In this document: positions 22,061 through 31,719 of the stretch, in pieces | Position numbering within the stretch: the stretch's first letter is position 1 | Layout of the letters: every line of letters starts with the position of its first letter | Source: Nitrospira sp. | Lineage (GTDB): Bacteria > Nitrospirota > Nitrospiria > Nitrospirales > Nitrospiraceae | Direction of reading: 5' to 3' | Assembly (NCBI GenBank): GCA_005116745.1 | Contig: SWDS01000010.1 | Coordinates: 274,332-338,331, forward strand | Length of the DNA: 64,000 nt | Position numbers and translations under genes: made by a program | The notes under the pieces: generated by a model | What the model was told of the DNA's origin: nothing | What the model saw: the letters and a program-made list of their open reading frames with translations, nothing else | Database searches by the model: none

Positions 22061-23898
22061 CAGCTTCTGCCTCCAGTCCTCCTAAGATTGATCGCCCCCT
22101 CAATGTGATTGTCGCCACCGATTGTGGCAGCACCACGACGAAAGCCATTCTCATCGAAAAAGTCGGTGATGAATATCGACAGACCTATCGCGGTGAAGCG
22201 CCGACGACGGTGGAAGCACCGTTTGAGGATGTGACACGCGGTGTTCTGAATGCCATCGCGGAAATTGAAGAGCTTTCGGGCCGGAAGATTCTGGATGGGG
22301 ACAAGATCATTACGCCTTGCCGGGGCGACAAGACGGGCGTCGATATTTATATCTCGACCAGCAGCGCCGGTGGTGGCTTACAGATGATGGTGACTGGCGT
22401 CGTGCAGAATATGACCGGTGAAAGCGCGCAGCGCGCCGCGCTGGGGGCCGGCGCTATCGTCATCGACGTGTTGGCGGCTAACGACGGCCGGTTGCCTCAC
22501 GAAAAGATCGAGCGGATTCGTTCCATGAGACCTGACATGATTCTGATGTCAGGTGGGACTGATGGAGGGGCGGTCACCCACGTCGTGGAGATGGCGGAAT
22601 ATATCGCTGCGGCGGAACCACGGCCACGGTTTGGCGTGACCTACAAGTTACCGTTGATCTATGCGGGCAATAAGGAAGCCCAACCGCAAGTGAGAAAGAT
22701 TTTGGAAGATAAGTCGGCGCTGGTGGTGACGGAGAACATCAGGCCGGTCCTGGAGCGAGAGAACTTGGCGCCGGCGCGGAACAAGATTCACGACCTGTTC
22801 CTTGAGCATGTGATGCAGCAGGCGCCTGGTTATAAGAAGCTTATGGAAATGGCGGGGGCGCCGATCATGCCGACTCCCGCTGCAGTCGGCCTCATCATGG
22901 AGGCGATCGCCAAACGGGAACATCTGAACCTGATCGGTGTGGATATCGGAGGAGCGACGACGGACGTGTTTTCCGTCTTCGACGGCCTATTCAACCGGAC
23001 GGTCAGTGCCAATCTCGGCATGTCGTATAGCGTGTCGAATGTGCTTGCGGAGGCGGGACTGGCCAATATCATGCGTTGGGTGCCGCTCACGATCGATGAG
23101 CAGACGTTGCGCAACCGGATCAAGAACAAGATGATCCGCCCCACCACCATTCCGCAGACGCTCGATGAACTGCAGATCGAGCAGGCGATCGCACGCGAAG
23201 CCTTGCGATTAGCCCTGATCCATCACAAGTCCCTTGCGACCGGATTGAAGGGTGTGCAGCAGGAACGAACGATCTCCGACGTCTTCGAACAACAGACCTC
23301 CGGCAAGACACTGATCGATATGTTGAAGCTGGATTTGATCGTCGGAAGCGGGGGGATTCTGTCACATGCTCCGCGGCGAATCCAATCGATGTTGATGATG
23401 GTCGATGCCTATGAGCCGATGGGCTGTACGCGGTTGTCCGTCGACAGCATCTTCATGATGCCGCATCTTGGAGTGCTCTCCACGATCAATGAGAGGGCAG
23501 CGACCGACGTGTTCGTCAGAGATTGCATGGTTTACCTTGGGACCTGTGTGGCGCCGATTGGGCAGGGAAAGGACGGTGATCACTGTGCCGACTATGAAAT
23601 CACCTGGCCCGATGGGAAGACCACGAAGGAGCCATTGAAGTTCGGCGAGTTGCGATTGTTTCCATTGGAGTCCGGCAAGCAGGCCACGATCAAAGTACAA
23701 CCTGCCAAGGGGGTCAACATGGGGTCAGGGGCGGGTGTGGCCGTGACCAAGGAAGTTCATGGCGGTGTCGTCGGGCTCTTGCTCGATGGCCGTGGGCGAC
23801 CGCTCCGACTTCCAGCTGATCAACCAGGCCGTGTCACAGCGCTGACGAAATGGTTCAATGCCGTTGGGCTCTATCCAGGACCGAGTATCGAGCGATGA
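22057..23898 (+). CDS. MutL/GlmL-family ASKHA ATPase
   Basis: This 613-residue protein of the glutamate mutase L family has an actin-like fold. Phosphate-1 motif VATDCGSTTTKAILIEK is at residues 19-35. The second half has IGVDIGGATTDVFSVF, and LMSGGTDGGAVTHVVEM resembles the adenosine/phosphate loop. Family members are named after a helper of coenzyme B12-dependent glutamate mutase, but no mutase subunit (MutE/MutS) is nearby. The neighbours are membrane proteins, so its true role here may be energising or assembling a membrane complex. Confidence 0.85.
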   Translation: MTASASSPPKIDRPLNVIVATDCGSTTTKAILIEKVGDEYRQTYRGEAPTTVEAPFEDVTRGVLNAIAEIEELSGRKILDGDKIITPCRGDKTGVDIYISTSSAGGGLQMMVTGVVQNMTGESAQRAALGAGAIVIDVLAANDGRLPHEKIERIRSMRPDMILMSGGTDGGAVTHVVEMAEYIAAAEPRPRFGVTYKLPLIYAGNKEAQPQVRKILEDKSALVVTENIRPVLERENLAPARNKIHDLFLEHVMQQAPGYKKLMEMAGAPIMPTPAAVGLIMEAIAKREHLNLIGVDIGGATTDVFSVFDGLFNRTVSANLGMSYSVSNVLAEAGLANIMRWVPLTIDEQTLRNRIKNKMIRPTTIPQTLDELQIEQAIAREALRLALIHHKSLATGLKGVQQERTISDVFEQQTSGKTLIDMLKLDLIVGSGGILSHAPRRIQSMLMMVDAYEPMGCTRLSVDSIFMMPHLGVLSTINERAATDVFVRDCMVYLGTCVAPIGQGKDGDHCADYEITWPDGKTTKEPLKFGELRLFPLESGKQATIKVQPAKGVNMGSGAGVAVTKEVHGGVVGLLLDGRGRPLRLPADQPGRVTALTKWFNAVGLYPGPSIER

Positions 23899-23969
23899 GA
23901 AACGAGGCAGACCTCCGCACCAGTCTCTTTACTCAGCACTCAGTCCGCAGCATTCAGGATTCTCGTTAA

Positions 23970-25094
23970 ATGGCCCATTCGTACACCCCTGGCTTAACAG
24001 TGACGGATCAGACGGTCATTCACCGTCGGCGCATGTTGCCGTTGCCGGGGACGGTCGTGGTCACTGTCGGCGATCTGGTCCGTTCCGATCAAGTTGTGGC
24101 GCGTGCAGAGTTGCCGGGGAAAGTGTTTCCGGTCAATCTTGCCAATCAGCTCAGCGTGGCTCCGGGTGAGATCAAAGACTATCTGATCAAAAAAGAAGGC
24201 GATGTTGTCGAAAAGGACGAAATCCTCGCTGAGAACAAACCGCTGATCAAATGGTTTAAGACGGAGATTCGTTCGCCGGTCGCGGGGACGATCGAATCGG
24301 TGTCGAGCATCACAGGACAAGTCCTCTTGCGCGAACCTCCACGAGTGCTTCAGCTGCTCGCCTATGCGAACGGCATGATCATCGAAACGATTCCGCAGCA
24401 GGGCGTCGTGGTCGAAACGACGTGTAGCCTGGTCCAGGGGATCTTCGGCATCGGTGGAGAAACGTCCGGGGAGATTGTCATGGCGGTGAAGGGGCCTGAT
24501 GAAGCGTTGACGCCTGGACACTTCAATAGCGCCATGAAGGACAAAGTCGTGGTCGGGGGATCCTTCCTTTCAGCCGAGGCGATGAAGCAGGCCAAGGCGG
24601 TTGGTGTTGCCGGTTTGGTGGTCGGTGGGATTCACGATGAAGATTTGCGCGCCTTGCTAGGCTATGACCTGGGTGTGGCCATTACTGGAACAGAACAGGT
24701 GGGGTTCACGCTGATTCTAACTGAGGGGTTCGGGACGATTCCGATGGCGGCTAAGACCTTCAAGCTACTTTCCTCGCATGTCGGCCAGAAGGCCTCGATT
24801 TCCGGTGCCACCCAGATCAGGGCCGGTGTGATTCGTCCTGAGATTATTATTCCTCAGGAACACACCAGTTCGAAGGGGGCAGCTCAGTCACAACGCGAAG
24901 GCATTCGTCTCGGCGACCCGGTCCGGATCATCCGCGATCCGATGTTTGGGCGTATCGGTGAAGTATCGGCGCTTCCATCAGGGCTCACCAAGATCCCCAC
25001 AGAGAGTGAGGTGCGGGTCTTAGAAGTGAAATTTGCCGATGGAAAGAAAGCCGTTATCCCGCGGACGAACATCGAGGTGATCGAAGGGGCATGA
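23970..25094 (+). CDS. Barrel-sandwich and KOW-like domain protein
   Basis: This is a 374-residue soluble protein without a signal peptide. The amino-terminal part looks like a barrel-sandwich hybrid of the RnfC/biotinyl type (LPLPGTVVVTVGDLVRSDQVV, then EKDEILAEN and IRSPVAGTIESVSSITGQVL). It lacks the modifiable lysine of a true lipoyl domain. A central domain of about residues 140-290 is unrecognised. The end (RLGDPVRIIRDPMFGRIGEV) looks like a KOW motif. It overlaps the following FN3-like membrane protein by four bases and is part of the same operon. Confidence 0.75.
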   Translation: MAHSYTPGLTVTDQTVIHRRRMLPLPGTVVVTVGDLVRSDQVVARAELPGKVFPVNLANQLSVAPGEIKDYLIKKEGDVVEKDEILAENKPLIKWFKTEIRSPVAGTIESVSSITGQVLLREPPRVLQLLAYANGMIIETIPQQGVVVETTCSLVQGIFGIGGETSGEIVMAVKGPDEALTPGHFNSAMKDKVVVGGSFLSAEAMKQAKAVGVAGLVVGGIHDEDLRALLGYDLGVAITGTEQVGFTLILTEGFGTIPMAAKTFKLLSSHVGQKASISGATQIRAGVIRPEIIIPQEHTSSKGAAQSQREGIRLGDPVRIIRDPMFGRIGEVSALPSGLTKIPTESEVRVLEVKFADGKKAVIPRTNIEVIEGA

Positions 25095-26365
25095 GCGACG
25101 TGAATTCTCAGGCGTTAATCGGGCAACGGAGCGTCTGTATGATTGTCTGGACACTACTGGTGTCTGGCTGGCTCTGTTCCTCTGCCTTGGCACAGACATC
25201 GATCAGTGCGCCTCAAGATATGCGGGTCTTCGATACGCCGAGTGATGGTGGAGGCAGCCTCACGGTGCAGTGGGCTCCTTCGTCATGGGATGGTCCTGAT
25301 GCACGGTATCAAGTCTTGGCCGGTGATGCGGCTGTGACCGACCCGGCAGCGCTCACGATCATCGCGGAGTTCCCAGGGAACTCGAAGTACGTCAAAGATG
25401 CAAAAACCGCGTGGTGGACAAGGAACGTCGACAAAACCTGGCATCAGGTCCTGGTCAGAAGCGCGAAGGGATTCGAGGTCAAGGATGGGACATCCTATGC
25501 CGTTGCTGTGGCAGCCGTTCAAGGCGACCAGCGGGTCTTCAGCCAGGTCTTGGTGGCCAGTCCTTCGCCGGACTGGTTTAATTGGAATCAGCTCAATAAT
25601 CTCATCATCGCGTTGTCGTTCGGCGGGCTCGTGTTTTACTCGATCAGCTACGCGAAGCGACACGAGATCTTCCTACGGCGGATTCCAGGTCTTGATGCAG
25701 TTGATGAAGCGATCGGACGTGCGACGGAGCTGGGTAAGCCGATCCTCTATCTGACCGGCGCGCATGATCTGCATGATCCTTCGACGATCGCCGCCGCGGT
25801 TATTTTGGGGAAAGTTGCCAAACGGGCCGCGCTGTACGAAACCGAACTGCTGGTGCCGCACCGCGAACCGATCACGATGGCAGTCTGCCAGGAAATTACC
25901 AAGCAGGCCTATTTGGAAGCGGGCAAGCCGGATCTTTTCAAGGAAGACGCCAACTTTTTCATCACGGCCGATCAGTTCAGTTACACGGCGGCAGTGGATG
26001 GGATTATGTTGCGGAAGAAGCCGGCCGCGAACTTCTTCATGGGTGCGTACTTCGCCGAATCGTTGCTGCTGACGGAGACAGGCGCAAGTACCGGTGCCAT
26101 TCAGATCGCCGGCACCGACTCAGATCACCAGCTGCCGTTCTTTGTGACGACTTGCGACTACACCTTGATCGGCGAGGAGCTCTACGCTGCCAGTGCATAC
26201 CTCTCCAAAGAACCGGTGCAGATCGGGACGCTCCTCGGTCAGGATATCGGGAAGGCGGTCATCCTGAGTGCCATCGGTATTGGCATCGTATTGGCGACGA
26301 TGGGAGCCGTCACCGGCGCACAATGGCCCCAGTTGTTTCTCGATCTGTTAAGGGATTTAAAATGA
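25091..26365 (+). CDS. FN3-like, DUF6754-type membrane protein
   Basis: A 424-residue protein with a signal/anchor (about residues 15-34), an exposed FN3-like beta domain (about 38-155, with SLTVQWAPSSWDG), one membrane helix near 162-180 (NNLIIALSFGGLVFYSISYA) and a large cytoplasmic-looking domain (185-385). A last membrane helix lies near 390-412. The domain with PILYLTGAHDLHDPSTIAAAVILGKVA and FFMGAYFAESLLLTETG resembles DUF6754. Its start overlaps the preceding gene and its end overlaps the next by four bases, so production is tightly coupled. Confidence 0.7.
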   Translation: MSDVNSQALIGQRSVCMIVWTLLVSGWLCSSALAQTSISAPQDMRVFDTPSDGGGSLTVQWAPSSWDGPDARYQVLAGDAAVTDPAALTIIAEFPGNSKYVKDAKTAWWTRNVDKTWHQVLVRSAKGFEVKDGTSYAVAVAAVQGDQRVFSQVLVASPSPDWFNWNQLNNLIIALSFGGLVFYSISYAKRHEIFLRRIPGLDAVDEAIGRATELGKPILYLTGAHDLHDPSTIAAAVILGKVAKRAALYETELLVPHREPITMAVCQEITKQAYLEAGKPDLFKEDANFFITADQFSYTAAVDGIMLRKKPAANFFMGAYFAESLLLTETGASTGAIQIAGTDSDHQLPFFVTTCDYTLIGEELYAASAYLSKEPVQIGTLLGQDIGKAVILSAIGIGIVLATMGAVTGAQWPQLFLDLLRDLK

Positions 26366-27012
26366 TCTTTCTCCGCCGACAGCTCCCCCTCTTGATCACC
26401 TTGGTCACCGGCCTTCTGTTTGCCGCCCAGTATTACGTCCCGCATCCCGCTTCGGAACAGATGCTCACCTCCGCGACAAAGTGGTTACAGATCGTCGGTG
26501 GGTTTGCCTTGATCTTGGGAGTGACCAGTCTGTTTCATCAGCATGCGGTGAAGATCAGACGCCAAGAAGCCGGGTGGGGCTACAGTCTCGTACTGTACGT
26601 CGGGATGCTCGGCACCATCGCGGTTGGGCTCTGGGCCAATGGCAAGGAAAGTGTCGAAGGGACCATGACGGCCTTCGGCTGGGTCTACAACTACATGATG
26701 GTGCCGCTACAAGGGACCATGTTTGCCATCCTGGCCTTCTTTATCGCATCGGCTGCCTATCGCTCGTTCAGGGCCAAGAGTCGTGAAGCGGCCGTGCTGT
26801 TAGTGGCAGCTGTGATTGTCATGATGGGACGGGTGCCGTTGGGTGAGTATTTGATTCCCCTGAGCGGCGATGTGTCCTCGTGGATTTTGAATGTGCTGAA
26901 CTCATCTGTGCGTCGCGCCATTCTGATCGGAGTGAGTCTCGGGGCCGTGGCGTTGTCCTTCAAGATCATCTTTGGTGTAGAGCGGTCGTATCTCGGGGGA
27001 GGGAAGGACTAG
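26362..27012 (+). CDS. Polytopic membrane protein of the MutL operon
   Basis: This 216-residue protein has about six hydrophobic segments: residues 6-24, 41-57, 73-92, 108-130, 142-158 and 180-200. There are few charged residues between them and no known motif. The ATG at 26362 overlaps the previous stop (ATGA-type coupling), which excludes the longer upstream reading. Together with the next two genes it gives the operon a multi-subunit membrane component. The function is unknown. Confidence 0.75.
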   Translation: MIFLRRQLPLLITLVTGLLFAAQYYVPHPASEQMLTSATKWLQIVGGFALILGVTSLFHQHAVKIRRQEAGWGYSLVLYVGMLGTIAVGLWANGKESVEGTMTAFGWVYNYMMVPLQGTMFAILAFFIASAAYRSFRAKSREAAVLLVAAVIVMMGRVPLGEYLIPLSGDVSSWILNVLNSSVRRAILIGVSLGAVALSFKIIFGVERSYLGGGKD

Positions 27013-27031
27013 TGCAGGCTGTGAGCGAACG

Positions 27032-27871
27032 ATGTGGATGGCGGGTATGACCTTCTCGGAAAAAATGCTCAAGATTGATCGGCGGATCATTTTCATGATG
27101 ATCGGTCTCTGCACGCTCTTGCCGCTGCTCTATCCGGTTGGCTTGCCGATCAAGACTTCATCGGAAGTGCGTGGTGTGTATGACCATATTGAATCGTTGC
27201 CGGAAGGTTCGGTGTTCCTTCTGTCGATTGATTTCGACCCGGCCTCCAAACCCGAGCTGTATCCGCAAGCGATCGCGCTGCTGCGTCATGCGTTCAAAAA
27301 GAACCTTCACGTGATCACGATGACACTGTGGGTGTCCGGAACAGGAATGGCGGATCAGTTAGTGACGCAAGTTGCCAAAGAAATGGGCAAAGAAAATGGC
27401 ACGGATTACACATTTCTCGGGTGGAGTCCCGGTGGCCAAGCAGTGATCATCAACATGGGACAGGACCTCTACTCGGCCTATCCCAGTGACTATCGAGGCA
27501 AGCCCACGAAGGAGTTGCCGATTCTTGAAGGGGTGCGCAGCTTGAAGGATGTCAGCTACCTGGTGAGTTTGGGGGCAGGACGGCCGGGGGTGGAAGAGTG
27601 GTATGTCTTTGGTAAGGATAAGTATAAGTTTGAAATGGGTGGTGGGTGCACGGGCGTGATGGCTCCCGGTTTATATCCATTGCTACGGAGCGGTCAGATC
27701 AACGGCCTCATCGGGGGGCTCCGTGGCGCAGCGGAATACGAAAACCTGATCGGACAGAAAGGCAAGGCCGTGGCTGGGATGGACGCGCAGTCGGCCACGC
27801 ATCTCGCCATCATTGCGCTGGTGATCATGTGCAATTTGTTCTATTTTTCTCTACGCCAGCAAAGAGGGTGA
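27032..27871 (+). CDS. Membrane-anchored protein with alpha/beta exposed domain
   Basis: This 279-residue protein has an amino-terminal helix (about residues 18-37), a soluble alpha/beta domain of about 210 residues, and a terminal helix (SATHLAIIALVIMCNLFYFSL). In the soluble part SVFLLSIDFDPASKPELYPQ, LHVITMTLWVSGTGMA and DYTFLGWSPGGQAVIINMGQ look like strand-helix repeats of a Rossmann-like fold, but no nucleotide-binding loop is certain. Possible alternative starts are the ATGs at 27038 and 27047. It lies in the MutL operon; I do not recognise the family. Confidence 0.7.
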   Translation: MWMAGMTFSEKMLKIDRRIIFMMIGLCTLLPLLYPVGLPIKTSSEVRGVYDHIESLPEGSVFLLSIDFDPASKPELYPQAIALLRHAFKKNLHVITMTLWVSGTGMADQLVTQVAKEMGKENGTDYTFLGWSPGGQAVIINMGQDLYSAYPSDYRGKPTKELPILEGVRSLKDVSYLVSLGAGRPGVEEWYVFGKDKYKFEMGGGCTGVMAPGLYPLLRSGQINGLIGGLRGAAEYENLIGQKGKAVAGMDAQSATHLAIIALVIMCNLFYFSLRQQRG

Positions 27872-27878
27872 AGCACCA

Positions 27879-28640
27879 GTGACGACGATGCCGTTTGAAA
27901 TGATCGTAGGCGCGTGGGTCGCAACCGGGTTGACCCTCCTGATCTTCTCGTTCCTCTACAAAGACAACCCGCTGTTCAAACTCGCGGAACATCTCTATGT
28001 AGGGGTGTCGGTCGGCTACGTGATCGTGAAGACCTACGATACGGTCATCGTGCATCTGGTCGTCAAGCCGATCGTTGAGAATGGTGAAATCGCCCTGCTG
28101 ATTCCCGTTGCCATTGGGATGCTGATGCTGACTCGGTATGTGCCAAAGGTGGCCTGGATGTCTCGGTATGCGTTCGCCTTCATTGTGGGAATGGGCGCTG
28201 GGTTGGCGATCCCAAGAACGGTGTCATCCTTCATTCTCAAACAAGTCGAGGATACCATTCGGCCGTTGTTGTCGATGACTGGGTCGGAAGGCGTCACGTT
28301 CTCGATGAATCTGCTCAATCCGGCCAGCCACCTCAACGCGATCATCATCTTCATCGGTGTTAGCTCGGTGTTGTTCTACTTCTTTTTCTCGATCGAGCAT
28401 AGCGGAGTGGGGAAAGCGGTGGCACGAACCGGTATTCTCTTCTTGATGATTTCGTTCGGCGCCGGGTTTGGCTACACGGTCATGGCACGCATGTCGCTGT
28501 TGATCGGCCGCTTGACGGACTTGATCGAATTCTCCGATACCTCCTATGGTCGTCCGACTGTTTGGCTGTCGCTACTCACGGTTGGGGCTCTCTTTCTGCT
28601 CGCTCGACGGGGTCGAGAGCAACCTCCTGATATTCATTGA
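27879..28640 (+). CDS. Polytopic membrane protein of the MutL operon
   Basis: This 253-residue protein has about seven or eight membrane segments (roughly residues 9-25, 42-54, 70-84, 95-111, 150-168, 181-200 and 225-243), some bearing buried charge such as YKDNPLFKLAEHLYVGVSVGY. Start is a GTG seven bases after the previous stop. No transporter signature is visible. The conserved-looking polar residues at the ends of helices suggest a structural or channel part of the complex rather than a signalling protein. Confidence 0.7.
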   Translation: MTTMPFEMIVGAWVATGLTLLIFSFLYKDNPLFKLAEHLYVGVSVGYVIVKTYDTVIVHLVVKPIVENGEIALLIPVAIGMLMLTRYVPKVAWMSRYAFAFIVGMGAGLAIPRTVSSFILKQVEDTIRPLLSMTGSEGVTFSMNLLNPASHLNAIIIFIGVSSVLFYFFFSIEHSGVGKAVARTGILFLMISFGAGFGYTVMARMSLLIGRLTDLIEFSDTSYGRPTVWLSLLTVGALFLLARRGREQPPDIH

Positions 28641-28690
28641 GAAGGAGGGGTCGTCGAAGCGGTTGCAGCTGTAACCGTTTGTCCCCTACA

Positions 28691-29938
28691 ATGTCCTCCG
28701 CTATGACCTCCGGTATCGCAAAAAGTCCTGCTCAATACCCTGCCTTGCGGAATCTGCAATTTTCTCCCATTAAGCAGGGAGAGGATCAGCTGATCGTGCT
28801 CTGGGATCCCAGTGGTTTGAGCAAGGAGAAGTTGGTCCTACCGCTCAATTTCTTCTTCATCGTGCAACATTTCGATGGAGAACATTCCATCCAGGACATC
28901 GGTGCGCTCTATCTGAAACGGTTTGGCGAGTTTCTGATGCCGAATAAGGTAGAGCAGCTCGTGACGGATTTGGAGCAGAAACTCTTTTTAGAGGGGGAAC
29001 GGGTCGAGGCTGCCAAACAACAGGCCCGGATTGCGTATCGGCGGCAACCAATCCGGCAGGCGGCGTTTGCTGGCCGCAGTTACGAGGCGGACGGTGTCAA
29101 ACTGAAGAAGCAGATCGATGGGTTCTTTACATCCGGTGAGGGGCCGGACTTTAAGCCGTCAGAGAACCAAGGCAAATTGATCAAGGGGCTGGTCGCCCCC
29201 ACGTATGACCTTAAACAAGCTGGATCGGTCTACGCATGGGCTTACAAGGAGCTACAGGAAGCTCAACAGCCGGATGTCTATGTCATCATCGGGACTGCCC
29301 ATGCAGGCCTGGAGAACTTCTTTGCCGTCACAGACAAGGATTTTGAGACACCATTAGGAGCGGTGCCGGCCGATCGACCGATCGTGGATCAACTGAAGGG
29401 GATGGTGCCGAAATTCTTTGACGAAGAGATGGCTCACCAAACAGAACATGCTATTGAATTTCAGCTGCCGTTTCTCCAGACCACTGTTGGTAAACCGTTC
29501 ACGATCGTCCCGATTCTCTCGTCATTTTCTGCGCTCAGCCTCAATGATCCAGCTGTTCAGAGCTCTGTGGAGCAGCTTCTTAGCGCATTCCGAGAGGTGA
29601 TCGCGGCGTCGGGAAAGACCGTGTGTATCATTGCGGCAGGGGAATTGGCGCATCTGGGGATGCGCTACGGCGATAGTGCGCCACCCACCGATTTCTCTTT
29701 CCATCGTTCAATGCAGCAGGACCTGGAAATGTTGAAACCGGTCGAAGAGCTCAAGCCGGCTGGATTCTCCGGGTATATTCAAAAAGAAAACGATCAACGG
29801 CGGATATCCGGCTTCTCACCGATCTATAGTCTGCTCCGATTAATCCAAGCCGAAAAAGGCCAAGTGCTCCGCTACGACCGCGGCATCACCGATCAGTACA
29901 ATTCCACCGTCACCTACGCCAGCCTGGCGTTCTTCTAG
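28691..29938 (+). CDS. MEMO1-like protein (AmmeMemoRadiSam system protein B family)
   Basis: This is a 415-residue protein. Residues 1-125 form a non-MEMO extension with a PqqD-like look (LNFFFIVQHFDGEHSIQDIG), and the rest matches the MEMO1 family: AFAGRSYEADGVKLKKQID, GLVAPTYDLKQAGSVYAWAY, VYVIIGTAHAGL and the diagnostic TEHAIEFQLPFLQ. MEMO proteins bind metal in a dioxygenase-like fold. Where relatives have GPNH this protein has GTAH. The usual AMMECR1 and radical-SAM partners are not nearby. Start ATG at 28691; an ATG at 28703 is also possible. Confidence 0.82.
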   Translation: MSSAMTSGIAKSPAQYPALRNLQFSPIKQGEDQLIVLWDPSGLSKEKLVLPLNFFFIVQHFDGEHSIQDIGALYLKRFGEFLMPNKVEQLVTDLEQKLFLEGERVEAAKQQARIAYRRQPIRQAAFAGRSYEADGVKLKKQIDGFFTSGEGPDFKPSENQGKLIKGLVAPTYDLKQAGSVYAWAYKELQEAQQPDVYVIIGTAHAGLENFFAVTDKDFETPLGAVPADRPIVDQLKGMVPKFFDEEMAHQTEHAIEFQLPFLQTTVGKPFTIVPILSSFSALSLNDPAVQSSVEQLLSAFREVIAASGKTVCIIAAGELAHLGMRYGDSAPPTDFSFHRSMQQDLEMLKPVEELKPAGFSGYIQKENDQRRISGFSPIYSLLRLIQAEKGQVLRYDRGITDQYNSTVTYASLAFF

Positions 29939-30620
29939 CGCGGAACCAATCGAACAATTGCCGCAAGAGACTGCTGGCAGAGTCCTGCCCGATCTGGGTG
30001 ACGGGTGTGACCTGGTGATCGAGACAACTTTGAGAGATGAGCGTATCTGCGAGTTTGGCCCAATGGCGTTTCTTGAGATCTCCACTCAAGGAAGACCGGT
30101 GCACTCATAGAATCTTTCGATTAGGGGAAGAGTGGGCATCGGGAACGACATGGATGGTGGTTTCTCCTGGTGGCCATGGCAACAGCTACAACCAGAGCCC
30201 ACCTGTATCCAAAACATTTCTGCACAGAATCATTTTAGATACATGTCTCATTCTCACCGATTGCTAGTGTATCGCTTTGATACGATCTAATTTTGACCGA
30301 AGACCATCCTTTGTTCGCGATTCAACAATAAACCTCAATGAATCAACACCGTTGAGACCTCTTCAGGATGATGTGTGAGCGGTGGGGATTTATCTGATTC
30401 GAAGAGACTTACATTCCGCCTTAATGGAATGATTGTTGTGTGAGCCTTCATCTTTGACGAGGGTAACGTCTAAGCGTAAGTGAGGGACCCGCTACAAGTA
30501 AGGGAGTGCGATCGGCACCAACTCATGGTTGCGATGGAACCTCAAAGAATTCGGGTTATTGAAAGTCAAGATATTGGTGATGGCCTACCGCTTCTTGCGT
30601 TGCTGAAAGGAGATAGAAAA
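29939..30620. other. Intergenic region without a supported gene
   Basis: Six-frame reading shows only short frames without family resemblance. A small inverted repeat GTATC-GCTTT-GATAC is near 30268-30283. A GGAG-containing ribosome site immediately before 30621 belongs to the next gene. No terminator with a T-run was seen after the MEMO-like gene. Confidence 0.4.
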
Positions 30621-31649
30621 ATGGACAAGCGCCCTAAAGTCTGTATCGACCGGATCTTGCCAAGAGATCTCATGCGGTTGCAGCGGACCAAACCGATGCG
30701 CGACGGCGGGAGGCGTGCCATTGCTCCCATCGGGAAGACCTGGATGAATGGCTCGACGCTCAGGGTGCGGTTTATGGGAGGCACTCCAACCGAACAGACC
30801 GTTGCCCGGCAACAGGCCGAATGGTGGTCTCAGGTGGCCAATCTTACGTTTGTATTCAACGATGCGCTGAATGCGGAAATACGGATCACCTTCGATCAGA
30901 ACGATGGAGCCTGGTCCTATGTCGGCACTGATTGCCGCGGCATTCCATTGGATCAACCCACCATGAACCTCGGCTTTCTCGATGGGGGGACTGCGGGCCA
31001 TGAGTTCGGGCATGCCATTGGATTGGCGCATGAACATCAAAACCCGGCGGGAGGCATCCAGTGGAACGAAGCCGTGGTGGTTCGTGAAACCGCAAAATCA
31101 CCGAACTTCTGGGATGAGGCGACCACGCGCCACAACATTCTTCGCAAGTACAGCGCGAATCAGGTCAATGGGACGTCATTCGACCCGGACTCCATTATGC
31201 TGTATTTCTTTCCCGCCTCATGGACTCTCAACGGGATCGGCACCAAAGCGAATGAGGTCTTGTCCACGGTGGATAAGGCCTTCATCGCCGGTGCCAAAAT
31301 GTATCCAAAGGCCGGGGGGACAACGTCGACCGCTGTCGATCTCCTCGTGAATGCCACGCGCCGCACACAGGCGTCGATTGGAAAGGTGGGTGAGGAGGAC
31401 TTGTACAGGTTTACGGCTGCGGCGGACGGGCGTTATGTCATCGATACGCTGGGACCGACGGATGTGGTGATGAAACTGTTCGGGCCAAACAGCGAGACCG
31501 CCTTGATCGCAGAAGACGATGATTCTGGCCTCGACAGCAACGCCAAGATCGCAGGGGATTTCATTGCCGGGGAATATTTTGTCCAGATTCGACACTATTC
31601 TCGCGTGAGTGGAAGAGGAAAATATTCGATCAAGGTGCGAAAAGTGTGA
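30621..31649 (+). CDS. Astacin-like metalloprotease with PPC-type domain
   Basis: This is a 342-residue zinc protease. HEFGHAIGLAHEH gives the metzincin signature HExxHxxGxxH (His127, Glu128, His131, His137), and the methionine turn is Met193 in SIMLYF. Residues 245-342 resemble a pre-peptidase carboxy-terminal (PPC) domain (EDLYRFTAAADGRYVIDTLG, DDDSGLDSNAKI). The start at 30621 is supported by AAAGGAGAT upstream. No clear signal peptide is visible, which is unusual for this family, so export may use another route or the true start differs. Two further hydrolase-like genes follow on the same strand. Confidence 0.85.
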   Translation: MDKRPKVCIDRILPRDLMRLQRTKPMRDGGRRAIAPIGKTWMNGSTLRVRFMGGTPTEQTVARQQAEWWSQVANLTFVFNDALNAEIRITFDQNDGAWSYVGTDCRGIPLDQPTMNLGFLDGGTAGHEFGHAIGLAHEHQNPAGGIQWNEAVVVRETAKSPNFWDEATTRHNILRKYSANQVNGTSFDPDSIMLYFFPASWTLNGIGTKANEVLSTVDKAFIAGAKMYPKAGGTTSTAVDLLVNATRRTQASIGKVGEEDLYRFTAAADGRYVIDTLGPTDVVMKLFGPNSETALIAEDDDSGLDSNAKIAGDFIAGEYFVQIRHYSRVSGRGKYSIKVRKV

Positions 31650-31719
31650 GAGCGGCGAGGGACGGAGGCTGCGATCTGTAGAGCAGCCAGGGGGTCAGAG
31701 CGCAAAAGGGAGTTCAGTT

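Noticed and set aside
23970..25094. Biotin- or lipoyl-carrying protein
   Set aside because: The barrel-sandwich domain has no modifiable lysine in the expected MKM or DK turn.
22057..29938. A coenzyme B12-dependent glutamate mutase locus
   Set aside because: Only the MutL-like ATPase is present. No MutE or MutS subunit or B12-binding motif (DxHxxG) was seen nearby.
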